Assembly (NCBI GenBank): GCA_902725215.1
Contig: CACUVI010000001.1
Span: forward strand, 310,001 to 374,000
From: Rhodospirillaceae bacterium LM-1
GTDB taxonomy: Bacteria; Pseudomonadota; Alphaproteobacteria; Rhodospirillales; WMHbin7
Direction: 5' to 3'
Length of the DNA stretch: 64,000 nt
The notes below the pieces were generated by a model. The model was given only the letters and a program-made list of their open reading frames with translations. It did no database searches and had not been told where the DNA came from. The position numbers were made by a program, and so were the translations under genes. Positions 46,189-55,717 of the stretch are shown here, one piece after another (the first letter of the stretch is position 1; each line of letters starts with the position of its first letter).

Positions 46189-47313
46189 CTAAACGACAGG
46201 GATCGGACGCTGTTCGACCAGATTGAGGCCGTAACCTTCGGCTAGGCCGACGATGGTGCGCTTGGTGTTCGACAACAAGATCATGTCCTGGATGCCAAGA
46301 TCGAGAAGAATCTGGGCGCCCACGCCATAATCGCGCAACTCGACGGCGGGCGCCACCCCTTCCCTGGCCCTGACTCGGTCGGACAGGCTGGTCGGCATGG
46401 GTTCGCGGATCAAAACGACAACGCCGCGCCCTTCCTTGGCAATCATCTCCATGGCGGCATGCAACTCGCCGCCGCGCCCCAAAGATTTGTCGCCCAGCAC
46501 GTCGTCCAGAACCTTCAGCGCATGCACGCGCACCATGACAGGCCCCGGTGCCTTGAGGTCGCCCTTGACCAGGGCGATATGTTCGGCATAGGCCACGGTG
46601 TTGACGTAAACATGCATCATCCATTCGCCGCCATGGATGGAATCCAGCGTCGAGGTGATTTCCTTCTTCACGATCTTGTCATAGCGCCTGCGATAGGCGA
46701 TGAGATCGGCGATGGTCGCCATCTTCAAGCCATGGAACTGCGCGAATTTCACCAGATCCGGCATGCGGGCCATGGTGCCGTCTTCGTTCATGATCTCGCA
46801 GATCACGCCCGAAGGGTTCAAGCCAGCCAGACGCGAGATGTCGACCGTCGCTTCCGTATGTCCAGCGCGGACCAGAACGCCGCCGTCGCGGGCGATCAGG
46901 GGAAAAACATGGCCGGGCGTCACGATGTCGTATTTGCTGGCCTTGGGATCGATGGCGACCTGAATGGTGCGCGCCCGGTCGGCCGCCGAAATGCCGGTGG
47001 TCACGCCTTCCCTGGCTTCGATGCTGACCGTGAAGGCTGTTTGATGGCGCGTGCCGTTGTCGCGGCTCATCAAGGGGATTTCAAGCTCCTCGATGCGCTC
47101 GCGTGTCATGGTCAGGCAAATCAGGCCGCGCCCGTATTTGGCCATGAAATTGACGTTGTCGGGATTGGCGAACTGAGCGGGGATGTACAGATCCCCCTCA
47201 TTCTCGCGGTCCTCGTCATCGACCAGAACGACCATGCGGCCCTGGCGGGCCTCTTCGATGATCTCTTCGATCGGCGACAGATAATCGGCGTGCGACACAG
47301 CTATAAACCTCAA
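46189..47313 (-). CDS. ribBA: RibB (DHBP synthase) fused to a degenerate GTP cyclohydrolase II-like domain
   Basis: 374 residues. The RibB half (about 1-205) is intact: DDEDRENEGDL, GRGLICL, RDNGTRHQTAFTVSI and RAGHTEA. The second half resembles RibA in layout but lacks the zinc cysteines: where RibA has a Cys after RVHS and CDCG further on, this protein reads RVHALKVLDDVLGDKSLGRG. It therefore probably supplies only dihydroxybutanone phosphate, with RibA activity encoded elsewhere. The 3' end lies 12 bases before ribH. Confidence 0.92.
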   Translation of the reverse strand: MRFIAVSHADYLSPIEEIIEEARQGRMVVLVDDEDRENEGDLYIPAQFANPDNVNFMAKYGRGLICLTMTRERIEELEIPLMSRDNGTRHQTAFTVSIEAREGVTTGISAADRARTIQVAIDPKASKYDIVTPGHVFPLIARDGGVLVRAGHTEATVDISRLAGLNPSGVICEIMNEDGTMARMPDLVKFAQFHGLKMATIADLIAYRRRYDKIVKKEITSTLDSIHGGEWMMHVYVNTVAYAEHIALVKGDLKAPGPVMVRVHALKVLDDVLGDKSLGRGGELHAAMEMIAKEGRGVVVLIREPMPTSLSDRVRAREGVAPAVELRDYGVGAQILLDLGIQDMILLSNTKRTIVGLAEGYGLNLVEQRPIPVV

Positions 47314-47903
47314 TCTTTCTCAAGAAGCCGGGCAACATAGCGCGCCAGCATGTCGATTTCCAGATTAACCCGATCCCCCACTTTGTATTTGCCGAAAGTC
47401 GTCACATGGCAGGTATGCGGGATGATGTTGACCCCGAACAGGGCGCCGTTCACTTCATTGACGGTCAGGGACACGCCGTCGATGGCCACCGATCCTTTGG
47501 GCGCCATGAACTTCTTAATGCTTTCAGGGACTTCAAAGGTAAAACGCAGCGATTCGCCCTCAGGCTCAATCGACACCACGTTGCCCACGCCATCGACATG
47601 GCCGGAAACGATATGGCCGCCCAGCTCATCGCCCACCTTAAGGGCGCGCTCCAGATTGACCGGACTGCCCACGTCCCAGCCGCCCAGGGTTGTTTTGTCC
47701 AACGTTTCCAACGAAGCGAAGACCGAGAACCAGCCGGGGCCGGTTTCGACCAAGGTCAGACACACGCCGTTGTGGGCGATCGACGATCCCAGGGGGATTT
47801 CGTCGGCCTTGTAGGAGGTGGATATCTCGAAGCGCGCTTCGCCGCCGGGACGCTTTTCGATGGCCTTGACGCTGCCAAGATCGGTGATGATGCCTGTAAA
47901 CAT
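47310..47903 (-). CDS. ribE: Riboflavin synthase alpha subunit
   Basis: 197 residues in two similar halves. Start [12 protein letters not shown] and the repeated HIVSGHVDGVG and SVAIDGVSLTVN are diagnostic. It dismutates two lumazines into riboflavin. It overlaps both ribBA and ribD by a few bases. Confidence 0.96.
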   Translation of the reverse strand: MFTGIITDLGSVKAIEKRPGGEARFEISTSYKADEIPLGSSIAHNGVCLTLVETGPGWFSVFASLETLDKTTLGGWDVGSPVNLERALKVGDELGGHIVSGHVDGVGNVVSIEPEGESLRFTFEVPESIKKFMAPKGSVAIDGVSLTVNEVNGALFGVNIIPHTCHVTTFGKYKVGDRVNLEIDMLARYVARLLEKD

Positions 47904-49018
47904 TACGTTTCCCTTACCCTTTCAAAAACCTGTTCCATGTCGTTGCCCAAGGCGCGCGCGCCTAGGCGCGCAAAGCGCGGCATCTGGGCCAGCGCATCCA
48001 CCCCAAAGGCGGAAGCCGCCGGAACGCCATCGCCGCCCATGATGCCGGGGGCGTGAAACCAGACCAGCCGGTCGATCAGATCGGCCCTGAGGAGGGCGGC
48101 GGACAGATGCGCCCCCCCTTCGGCCAGCACGCGCGTCAGTCCTGCATCGGCCAGTTTGCGTAGCCCCTCCCCAAGATCGGGATATCCGCCCTCGCCCGCC
48201 GAAACCTCGATCAAGCGAACCCCCGCTTTCTCGAACACCTGACGCCGCTCGCGCGGGCCGTTTTCCAAGGTCAGCAGCCAAGTGGGAATGTCCTTCGCAC
48301 TCTGCACCAGCCTGGATGTTAGGGACAGGCGCAAGCGGCTGTCGGCCACGATGCGCACCGGACTAGCCCGATCCAAGCCCGGCAAGCGGCAAGTCAAATC
48401 GGGATTGTCAGCCAGCGCCGTGCCGACGCCGACCAGAATGGCGTCGTGGCTGGCCCTGAGCATGTGGCCAGCCGATCTGGCCCGCTCGCCGGTGATCCAT
48501 TTGCTCTCGCCCCGATGGGTGGCGATGCGCCCATCCAGCGTGGTGGCCAGCTTCAAAGTGACCAAGGGGCGGTTGTTCAGCACCCGGCTGAAGAAACCGG
48601 CGTTCAAATCCTTGGCTTCTTCTTCCAAGGCGCCGATCTCGACATCGATTCCCGCCGAAAGCAGCATCTCGATGCCGCGCCCGGAAACCCGGTCGTCGGG
48701 ATCTTCCGCCGCCACCACGGCCCTGGATATGCCCGCCCGGATCAAGGCCTCGGCGCAGGGCGGCGTTTTGCCGTGATGGGCGCAAGGTTCCAAGGTGACG
48801 TAGGCTGTAGCTCCCCTCGCCGCCTCGCCCGCCCTGGACAGGGCTTCCGCTTCGGCATGCGGTCGCCCGCCGGGCTGTGTCCAGCCCCGGCCCACGACAG
48901 CACCGTCCTTGACCAGAATGCAACCCACCGCCGGATTGGGCCAAACGCGGCCCAATCCGCGCCGGGCCAAGCCCAGCGCCGCGGCCATATGGGCCAGATC
49001 AATCCTTGAGATGGTCAC
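47903..49018 (-). CDS. ribD: Bifunctional riboflavin deaminase-reductase
   Basis: 371 residues from a GTG start; the family needs residues before the internal Met in [17 protein letters not shown], and the longer frame adds a stretch read from nrdR. An ATG at 48988 is the alternative. Deaminase zinc site: HAEAEAL and [11 protein letters not shown]. Reductase half: [18 protein letters not shown] and VLAEGGAHL. It overlaps nrdR by 20 bases. Confidence 0.93.
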   Translation of the reverse strand: MTISRIDLAHMAAALGLARRGLGRVWPNPAVGCILVKDGAVVGRGWTQPGGRPHAEAEALSRAGEAARGATAYVTLEPCAHHGKTPPCAEALIRAGISRAVVAAEDPDDRVSGRGIEMLLSAGIDVEIGALEEEAKDLNAGFFSRVLNNRPLVTLKLATTLDGRIATHRGESKWITGERARSAGHMLRASHDAILVGVGTALADNPDLTCRLPGLDRASPVRIVADSRLRLSLTSRLVQSAKDIPTWLLTLENGPRERRQVFEKAGVRLIEVSAGEGGYPDLGEGLRKLADAGLTRVLAEGGAHLSAALLRADLIDRLVWFHAPGIMGGDGVPAASAFGVDALAQMPRFARLGARALGNDMEQVFERVRET

Positions 49019-49484
49019 CCGACACCAGATGTCCAAGCCCGCCCAGGCTTCCGATGAATTCCTCGAAATCCTTGGCCTCGCGGAAGTTTTTGTAGACCGA
49101 GGCAAAACGGACGTAAGCCACCGGATCAAGGCTGGCCAAGGCTTCCATCACCAATTCGCCGACCGTTGACGATGGGATTTCGCTTTCGCCCGAGCTTTCC
49201 AGGCGGCGCTGGATGGAATTGACCACCCTTTCCACGCGCTCGGGATCGACGGGGCGCTTGCGCACCGCGATCTCGATTGAACGGGCCAGTTTGTCGCGGT
49301 CGAAGGACACCTTCTGGCCGTTCTTCTTGACCACCGTCAGTTCGCGCAGTTGCACGCGCTCGAAAGTGGTGAAGCGCGAGCCGCAGGACGGACAGTAGCG
49401 CCGACGGCGAATGGCCGAATTATCGTCGGTCGGGCGCGAGTCCTTGACCTGTGTGTCTTCGTAACCGCAGAACGGACAACGCAT
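48999..49484 (-). CDS. nrdR: Transcriptional repressor NrdR
   Basis: 161 residues. Zinc ribbon Cys3/Cys6 (MRCPFC) and Cys31/Cys34 (CPSC), followed by an ATP-cone ([20 protein letters not shown]). It represses ribonucleotide reductase genes in response to dATP. The glyA-nrdR-ribD order is widespread. Confidence 0.97.
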   Translation of the reverse strand: MRCPFCGYEDTQVKDSRPTDDNSAIRRRRYCPSCGSRFTTFERVQLRELTVVKKNGQKVSFDRDKLARSIEIAVRKRPVDPERVERVVNSIQRRLESSGESEIPSSTVGELVMEALASLDPVAYVRFASVYKNFREAKDFEEFIGSLGGLGHLVSGDHLKD

Positions 49485-49496
49485 GGTGCTTCCCCC

Positions 49497-50771
49497 TTAA
49501 TAGATTGGATATTTGCGGCACAGATCGGCCACTTTGGCGCGCACGGTTTTTTCCGCCGCAGAATTGTCGTTGGGATTGACGCTAAGTCCATCCAGCACAT
49601 CGCCGATCAGGTCGCCCAGATATTCGAAATCGGCCTTGCCCAGCCCCCTGGTGGTGGCGGCGGGCGAGCCTAAGCGAATGCCCGAGGTGATGGTGGGCTT
49701 CTCGGGATCGAACGGGATGCCGTTTTTGTTGCAGGTCAGGCCGGCATGTTCCAGGCTGGCTTCCGCCGCCTTGCCGGTCAGCTTCTTGGGACGCAGATCG
49801 ACCAGCATCAGATGGGTGTCGGTGCCGCCGGAAACGATATCCAGCCCGCGCTTCATCAAGCGGTCGGCCAAGGCCGCGGCATTTTCCTTCACCTGCTTGG
49901 CGTACAGCTTGAATTCGGGACGCAGCGCCTCGCCGAAGGCCACCGCCTTGGCGGCGATGACATGCATAAGTGGGCCGCCCTGGATGCCGGGGAAAATGGC
50001 CGAGTTGATCTTCTTGCCGATCTCCTCGTCGTTGGAGAGGATCATGCCGCCCCTGGGGCCGCGCAGCGTCTTGTGGGTGGTGGTGGTGACGATATGGGCG
50101 TGCGGCAAGGGGCTGGGATGCACGCCGCCCGCCACCAAACCGGCGAAATGGGCCATATCAACCATCAGGTAAGCGCCCACACCATCGGCAATGGCGCGCA
50201 TGCGGGCGAAGTCGATGACGCGCGGATAGGCGGAACCGCCCGCGATGATGATCTTGGGCTTGTGCTCCTTGGCCAGCTTCTCGACCTCGTCGAAATCGAT
50301 CTGGCTGTCTTGCAGGCGAACGCCGTATTGAATGGCCTTGAACCACTTGCCCGACTGATTGACCGAAGCGCCGTGGGTCAGGTGCCCACCCGCCGCCAAG
50401 CTCATGCCCATAATGACGTCGCCGGGCTGAGCCAATGCCTGAAACACGCCCTGATTGGCCTGCGAGCCGGAATTGGGCTGAACATTGACATATTTGCAGT
50501 CGAACAGTTGCTTGGCCCGCTCGATGGCCAGCGATTCGGCCACATCCACGAATTCGCAGCCGCCGTAATAGCGTTTGCCCGGATAGCCCTCGGCATATTT
50601 GTTGGTCATGACCGAGCCTTGCGCTTCCAACACCGCCTTGGAAACGATGTTCTCGGAAGCGATCAATTCGATCTGATCTTGCTGGCGGACCAATTCCTTG
50701 CCGATGGCGGCGGCGATTTCAGGATCGGATTCAGCAAGCGTTTTGGTGAAGAAGCCGTGCATGACAGTCAT
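49497..50771 (-). CDS. glyA: Serine hydroxymethyltransferase
   Basis: 424 residues, PLP enzyme. Lysine in [14 protein letters not shown] near residue 230. It interconverts serine and glycine and feeds one-carbon folate. It follows rpiB by 32 bases and precedes nrdR by 12. Confidence 0.98.
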   Translation of the reverse strand: MTVMHGFFTKTLAESDPEIAAAIGKELVRQQDQIELIASENIVSKAVLEAQGSVMTNKYAEGYPGKRYYGGCEFVDVAESLAIERAKQLFDCKYVNVQPNSGSQANQGVFQALAQPGDVIMGMSLAAGGHLTHGASVNQSGKWFKAIQYGVRLQDSQIDFDEVEKLAKEHKPKIIIAGGSAYPRVIDFARMRAIADGVGAYLMVDMAHFAGLVAGGVHPSPLPHAHIVTTTTHKTLRGPRGGMILSNDEEIGKKINSAIFPGIQGGPLMHVIAAKAVAFGEALRPEFKLYAKQVKENAAALADRLMKRGLDIVSGGTDTHLMLVDLRPKKLTGKAAEASLEHAGLTCNKNGIPFDPEKPTITSGIRLGSPAATTRGLGKADFEYLGDLIGDVLDGLSVNPNDNSAAEKTVRAKVADLCRKYPIY

Positions 50772-50803
50772 TGATGAGCGGTCCTTAGGTCAGAAGTCAG
50801 CGA

Positions 50804-51250
50804 TCAGTTGCGGGCAAGCCCCATTTTCTCGACGCGCCGCTGGTGGCGGCCGCCTTCAAAGGGGGTTTCCAGAAAAATCCTTAAGCAGTCCTTGGCGGTC
50901 TCGGGCCCCATGACGCGCCCCCCCAGCACCAAGACATTGGCGTCGTTATGCTGGCGGGCCAGTCTGGCCGTGGTGACGTCGGCGACCAGAGCTGCGCGGA
51001 TGAAGGGAAAACGGTTGGCGGCAATCGAAATGCCGATCCCGGTGCCGCAGATCAAAACGCCGCGCTTGGCGTTGCCCGAGCGGATGGCCTCTGCCATGGC
51101 TTCGGCGAAATCGGGATAATCGACAGAATCCGGCCCATCGGTCCCCAGATCCAGCACGCCATGGTCCAGCTTCAGAAGTTCTTCCTTCAGAAGAGCCTTC
51201 AGTTCAACTCCCCCATGGTCCGAGGCAAGGGCAATGACGTCACGCGGCAT
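50804..51250 (-). CDS. rpiB: Ribose-5-phosphate isomerase B
   Basis: 148 residues from the second ATG giving MPRDVIALASDHGG; the longer form from 51265 is possible. Catalytic Cys is in GVLICGTGIGISIAANR, and HNDANVLVLGGR follows. It interconverts ribulose- and ribose-5-phosphate. First gene of the leftward run to fliL. Confidence 0.95.
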   Translation of the reverse strand: MPRDVIALASDHGGVELKALLKEELLKLDHGVLDLGTDGPDSVDYPDFAEAMAEAIRSGNAKRGVLICGTGIGISIAANRFPFIRAALVADVTTARLARQHNDANVLVLGGRVMGPETAKDCLRIFLETPFEGGRHQRRVEKMGLARN

Positions 51251-51596
51251 GGATAAACCAAGCATCCTGCTAGAGTTCGGGGAACCAGAGCGACTTTCCT
51301 ACCATATCTCGGGCTATCTTGCCAACCAACGGACTTATGACGAATGCTCATCGCCAATGTCGAGTCGGGACAAGTCATAACGACCATAGCGTCATCAGTA
51401 TTAGAGGCTATTCGCGTTAAAAACATTGGTACCCAAACGTAGAAACAGCAGGCTTGATAACAACTCACCGAAAAACTACTGCATTTTCACCGTCACCTGA
51501 AATACTCATTACTCATAACAAGTCTGGTTTAAATTGACACTTGATAGGAAGTGTGCCCGAATACGTCATCGTGACGAACATTCAAGGCTTAGTTCC
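51251..51596. promoter_or_regulatory. Divergent promoter region rpiB / mucR
   Basis: About 346 bases with no gene. On the plus strand TTGACA at 51534-51539 is a good -35; the -10 is poor. Inverted arms acactt/aagtgt at 51537-51542 and 51549-51554 overlap it. MucR-type regulators often repress themselves, so this is a candidate autoregulatory site. Confidence 0.4.
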
Positions 51597-52034
51597 ATGA
51601 ACGAGAAAGTTGAACAGAAAATGAGCAGGCAAGAACTTCTCAGGTTGGCCGGTGAGGTCGTCTCGGCTTATGTAGGCAAGAACCCACTGCCTGCCGCACA
51701 GATTTCAGAAGTCATCGAGATGGTGTACGCAACCTTCAGCAATCTGGGCGATGGTACTGTCGAAGTGAAGGCCGAAGCCCAAAAGCCGGCGGTCAATCCC
51801 AAACGTTCGATCTTCCCTGAATACATTGTCTGTCTTGAAGACGGCAAGAAGCTCAAGATGCTGAAGCGCCATTTGCGCACCACTTACGGCTTGAACCCCG
51901 ATGAGTATCGCGCCAAATGGGGCTTGGGCGCCGATTATCCCATGGTCGCCCCCAATTACGCCGCCCAACGTTCTGATTTCGCTAAGAAGATTGGCCTTGG
52001 CCGCAAGCCCGGCTCGCGCAAGACCCGCAAATAG
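51597..52034 (+). CDS. MucR/Ros-family zinc-finger regulator
   Basis: 145 residues from the ATG giving MNEKVEQKMSRQE. The core VCLEDGKKLKMLKRHLRTTYGLNPDEYRAKWGL is the MucR/Ros zinc-finger region; Cys79 and His92 are present, and Asp replaces the second Cys, as in other MucR proteins. A basic tail GRKPGSRKTRK follows. It is a global H-NS-like regulator in alphaproteobacteria. Confidence 0.93.
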   Translation: MNEKVEQKMSRQELLRLAGEVVSAYVGKNPLPAAQISEVIEMVYATFSNLGDGTVEVKAEAQKPAVNPKRSIFPEYIVCLEDGKKLKMLKRHLRTTYGLNPDEYRAKWGLGADYPMVAPNYAAQRSDFAKKIGLGRKPGSRKTRK

Positions 52035-52064
52035 ATTGCTGAATTGTTCTCAGACCATGCTTCC

Positions 52065-52094
52065 AAGGCCGGGTTAATACCCGGCCTTTTCTTT
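52065..52094 (+). terminator. Intrinsic terminator of mucR
   Basis: Stem aaggccggg/cccggcctt with a 6-base loop followed by ttcttt, 30 bases after the mucR stop and abutting the icmF stop, so it may act both ways. Confidence 0.88.
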
Positions 52095-55000
52095 ACATGT
52101 TCCGTCGATACTGCCCGCCGACTTCGAACAAGGCTTCGGATATCTGGCCCAGCGAGCAGACTCGCACCGCTTCCACGAGTTCGGCAAACAGGTTGCGGTT
52201 CTCGATGGCCGCCTTTTGAAGATTGGTCAAAGCCAGCTTGGACGCCTTGGCATGGCGTTTGTGGAACGAAGACAACCGTTTGATCTGATTGACCTTTTCC
52301 TCATCGCTGGACCGCGACAAGACGATAGGGCGCGCTGCGCTGGGCGCCGGGTTCAAGAAGGTGTTGACCCCGATGATGGGATACGAGCCGTCATGTTTTT
52401 TATGTTCGTAATAAAGGCTTTCATCTTGAATCTTGCCGCGTTGATAGCCGGTTTCCATGGCGCCCAGCACGCCGCCGCGCTCGGCGATGCGCTCAAACTC
52501 GCTTAGGACCGCCTCTTCGACCAGATCGGTCAGTTCGTCGATGATGAAGGCTCCCTGGATGGGGTTCTCGTTCTTGGCCAAGCCCCATTCGCGATTGATG
52601 ATCATCTGAATAGCCATGGCGCGGCGCACCGATTCAACGGTCGGCGTCGTATAGGCTTCGTCATGGGCATTGGTGTGCAGCGAATTGCAATTGTCGTAGA
52701 TGGCGATCAAGGCCTGCAATGTGGTGCGGATGTCGTTGAAATCCATTTCCTGGGCATGCAGCGAACGGCCCGAAGTTTGGATATGGTATTTCAGCTTCTG
52801 CGAACGTTCCCCGGCGCCGTATTTGAAGCGCATGGCGACCGACCAGATGCGCCTGGCCACGCGCCCGATGACCGAATATTCGGGATCCATGCCGTTCGAG
52901 AAGAAGAAGGACAGGTTGGGCGCAAAATCGTCGATCTTCATGCCGCGCGCCAGATAGGCTTCGACATAGGTGAATCCGTTGGCCAGCGTGAAAGCCAGTT
53001 GGCTGATGGGATTGGCCCCCGCCTCGGCGATGTGATAGCCCGAGATCGACACAGAATAGAAATTGCGCACCCGATGCTGGACGAAATATTCCTGAATGTC
53101 GGCCATCAGTTTCAGCGCGAATTCGGTCGAGAAGATGCAGGTGTTCTGCCCCTGATCTTCTTTCAGAATGTCGGCCTGCACGGTGCCGCGCACATTCTCC
53201 AGCACCCAGGCCTTGATCTTCTCCGCCTCGCCCTCGGTGGGATCGCGGCCATTCTCGGTCTTGAATCTCTCAAGATTCTGCTCGATCGCCGTATTGAAGA
53301 ACATGGCCAAGATCATCGGCGCCGGGCCGTTGATAGTCATGGAAACGCTGGTCATCGGGTTGGTCAGATCAAAGCCCGAATACAGAACCTTCATGTCGTC
53401 AAGCGTGGCGATGGAAACGCCGGAATTGCCCACTTTGCCGTAAATGTCGGGGCGCGTGCCGGGATCGTTGCCGTACAGTGTGACGGAATCGAACGCCGTT
53501 GACAGCCGCTTGGCCTCGGAATCCTTGCTTAGGAACTTGAAGCGCTCGTTGGTGCGAAAAGCGTCGCCCTCGCCCGCGAACATGCGCGTCGGATCCTCGT
53601 TCTCGCGCTTAAAGGCGAATACGCCCGCCGTATAGGGAAAAGTGCCGGGCACATTCTCTTTCAAAAGCCATTCCAGCAGAGTTCCATGATCCTGCCAGCC
53701 GGGCAGCACGACTTTGGGAATTTTGGTGCCCGACAGCGTGGTGCTGGTCAATTGGGTGCAGATCGTTTTGTCCCTGATCTTCACCACATATTCGTCGCCG
53801 GAATAGCTTTCCTTCACCTTGGGCCAGATATCGAGCAGCTTTTTCGCCCTGGGATCGAACAGAATCTCGCGCTTGGCGATCTGGGCGTCGATGTCCTTCG
53901 ATTCCTTGCCAAGCATGCGCTTGGTCTCGTTCAACTGCTGAAGCTCGCGGGCCAGTTGGGATTGTTCCCCGACCGTCTTGTGATAGCCGCGCACGGTTTC
54001 CGCAATCTCGGCCAGATAGCGCGTGCGGGCGGGCGGCACAATGGCGGCCCCGGTTTCGGAATAGCGTTTGCCGCCCGTCTTGAAACGGGTCTTGGGCAGC
54101 TTGGCCCCTTTGCCTTCAAGCTGGGCGCGCAGATCAAGATACAGGGCCGTGACGCCCAGATCGTTGAAGCGCGAAGCGATGGTGCCGAAAACCGGCATGC
54201 TTTCGGCATCCTGGCCGAAGGCCTGGCGGTTGCGCTGGACTTGCTTGCGCACATCGCGCAGCGCGTCTTCAGCCCCCTTGCGGTCGAATTTGTTGATGGC
54301 GACCAGATCGGCGAAATCCAGCATCTCGATCTTTTCAAGCTGGCTGGCGGCGCCGAATTCCGGCGTCATCACGTAAAGCGACAGGTCGGCCAAATCGGCG
54401 ATGGCGGAATTGCCCTGGCCGATGCCGGGCGTTTCCACGATCACCAGATCGTAACCGGCGGCCTTGCAGGCCAGCACGGCATCGGCGACGAAGGCGGGCA
54501 CTTCGCTGCCCGCGTCGCGGGTCGCGATCGAGCGCATGAAGACGTTGGGGCCGCTGATGGCGTTCATGCGGATGCGGTCGCCCAGAAGGGCTCCACCCGA
54601 TTTGCGCTTGGTGGGATCAACCGCCAGAATGGCGATCTTGTACGTATCGCTATCCAGAAGAAAACGGCGGATCACCTCATCGGTCAGCGACGATTTTCCA
54701 GCGCCGCCTGTGCCGGTGATGCCCAGCACGGGAACGACGCCCATTTTCTTGGCGGCATCGGCCAGCGACTTTTTCGTTTTGGCATCGACCTGTCCGTTTT
54801 CAAGCGCCGTGATCAAGCGGGCCAGTTGGGCTGTGTCGGACAGGGATTTTACGGCGGGAACGCCTTCCTTCGCTGGATTGAAATCGGCCTTCTTCAGCAT
54901 GTCGTTGATCATGCCCTGCAAACCCAGATGATGGCCGTCATCCGGGCTGTAGATGCAGGTTACGCCATAGTCGTGCAGTTCCTTGATTTCATCGGCGACG

Positions 55001-55338
55001 ATCACGCCGCCGCCGCCGCCGAACACCTTGATGCCCGGCCTGCCGCGCTCCTTCAGAAGATCGATCATGTATTTGAAATATTCGACATGTCCGCCCTGAT
55101 AGGAGCTGACCGCTATGCCCTGCACATCTTCCTGGATGGCGGCGCTGATCACTTCATCGACGGAACGGTTATGACCCAGATGGATCACCTCGGCGCCCGA
55201 CGACTGAAGGATGCGACGCATGATATTGATCGAGGCATCGTGTCCATCGAACAGCGAAGCGGCCGTCACGAAGCGCAGCTTGTTCTTGGTCTTGACCGGC
55301 TTCGGGGCTTGGGGCTTCAGGCTTCCATCATCGGGCAC
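52093..55338 (-). CDS. icmF: Fused isobutyryl-CoA mutase IcmF
   Basis: 1081 residues in the IcmF order: B12-binding domain (about 20-150, [12 protein letters not shown] with the cobalt-binding His33), MeaI-like G-protein chaperone domain (about 200-430; Walker A near 207-217 in [13 protein letters not shown]4 NKFDRKG near 345), a linker, then the CoA-mutase barrel (about 520-1081, with [17 protein letters not shown]). The linkage of GTPase and mutase in one chain separates it from methylmalonyl-CoA mutase. It rearranges isobutyryl- and butyryl-CoA; isovaleryl-CoA use is known in some. Confidence 0.93.
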   Translation of the reverse strand: MPDDGSLKPQAPKPVKTKNKLRFVTAASLFDGHDASINIMRRILQSSGAEVIHLGHNRSVDEVISAAIQEDVQGIAVSSYQGGHVEYFKYMIDLLKERGRPGIKVFGGGGGVIVADEIKELHDYGVTCIYSPDDGHHLGLQGMINDMLKKADFNPAKEGVPAVKSLSDTAQLARLITALENGQVDAKTKKSLADAAKKMGVVPVLGITGTGGAGKSSLTDEVIRRFLLDSDTYKIAILAVDPTKRKSGGALLGDRIRMNAISGPNVFMRSIATRDAGSEVPAFVADAVLACKAAGYDLVIVETPGIGQGNSAIADLADLSLYVMTPEFGAASQLEKIEMLDFADLVAINKFDRKGAEDALRDVRKQVQRNRQAFGQDAESMPVFGTIASRFNDLGVTALYLDLRAQLEGKGAKLPKTRFKTGGKRYSETGAAIVPPARTRYLAEIAETVRGYHKTVGEQSQLARELQQLNETKRMLGKESKDIDAQIAKREILFDPRAKKLLDIWPKVKESYSGDEYVVKIRDKTICTQLTSTTLSGTKIPKVVLPGWQDHGTLLEWLLKENVPGTFPYTAGVFAFKRENEDPTRMFAGEGDAFRTNERFKFLSKDSEAKRLSTAFDSVTLYGNDPGTRPDIYGKVGNSGVSIATLDDMKVLYSGFDLTNPMTSVSMTINGPAPMILAMFFNTAIEQNLERFKTENGRDPTEGEAEKIKAWVLENVRGTVQADILKEDQGQNTCIFSTEFALKLMADIQEYFVQHRVRNFYSVSISGYHIAEAGANPISQLAFTLANGFTYVEAYLARGMKIDDFAPNLSFFFSNGMDPEYSVIGRVARRIWSVAMRFKYGAGERSQKLKYHIQTSGRSLHAQEMDFNDIRTTLQALIAIYDNCNSLHTNAHDEAYTTPTVESVRRAMAIQMIINREWGLAKNENPIQGAFIIDELTDLVEEAVLSEFERIAERGGVLGAMETGYQRGKIQDESLYYEHKKHDGSYPIIGVNTFLNPAPSAARPIVLSRSSDEEKVNQIKRLSSFHKRHAKASKLALTNLQKAAIENRNLFAELVEAVRVCSLGQISEALFEVGGQYRRNM

Positions 55339-55472
55339 GGCACGTCACTCCATCCTGGCCATCTGCTGCTTGATATTCTTCGCCTCAAAAGCTCTTTTGG
55401 CAATCACGCAGCCAGCCGCGCAACCTTGTTGTCCTTGATCGCCGAACTTTGCCGAGGCTAAGATATTTTACC

Positions 55473-55488
55473 TTTACGTAAACGTAAT
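55473..55488. promoter_or_regulatory. Palindromic TTACGT-AA-ACGTAA site, LiuR-like
   Basis: TTTACGTAAACGTAAT contains perfect 6-bp inverted arms with a 2-base centre. It resembles sites I recall for LiuR, the MerR-type regulator of branched-chain amino acid and acyl-CoA genes. It lies 135 bases upstream of icmF and about 90 bases upstream of the metY promoter. Assignment to icmF is inferred. Confidence 0.4.
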
Positions 55489-55562
55489 AACAACGGATTT
55501 TCGCTTTTAACACCTTTTTCATGTTATTGTATTTTTTTGCACACAAAGATGAAGATATATCC

Positions 55563-55591
55563 TTGACACGCTCATTGAAGCTGTGTTTGAT
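55563..55591 (+). promoter_or_regulatory. Promoter of metY
   Basis: Consensus -35 TTGACA at 55563-55568 and TTTGAT at 55586-55591, 17 bases apart. Transcription would start near 55598, a few bases before the SAM-II riboswitch. Confidence 0.7.
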
Positions 55592-55600
55592 ACCCCCATT

Positions 55601-55656
55601 GGCGCCGATTTGAGCTCAGCTTGCGGGCGCTTGATAAATGCGGCTAAAGCGAGGGA
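55601..55656 (+). ncRNA. SAM-II riboswitch
   Basis: The sequence has the SAM-II order: GGCGCCGATTTGAG, CTTGCGGGCGC pairing back to GCGCC, then the highly conserved TTGATAAATGCGGCTAAA and a G-rich end. SAM-II lies before methionine genes in alphaproteobacteria. It is placed between the promoter and metY. Ligand binding would be expected to lower expression. Confidence 0.92.
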
Positions 55657-55658
55657 GA

Positions 55659-55700
55659 ACCGTCCGGTCATCCCTCAAAGGCCGAGACGGTTTAACTTTT
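55659..55700 (+). terminator. Riboswitch expression platform: intrinsic terminator
   Basis: AACCGTC-CGG (55659-55668) pairs with CCG-A-GACGGTT (55682-55692), followed by aactttttt. TCCCTC at 55671-55676, in the terminator loop, can pair with GAGGGA at 55651-55656 at the riboswitch end, giving a possible alternate fold. This implies transcriptional control of metY by SAM. Confidence 0.65.
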
Positions 55701-55717
55701 TTGATGAGGTCAATTCC

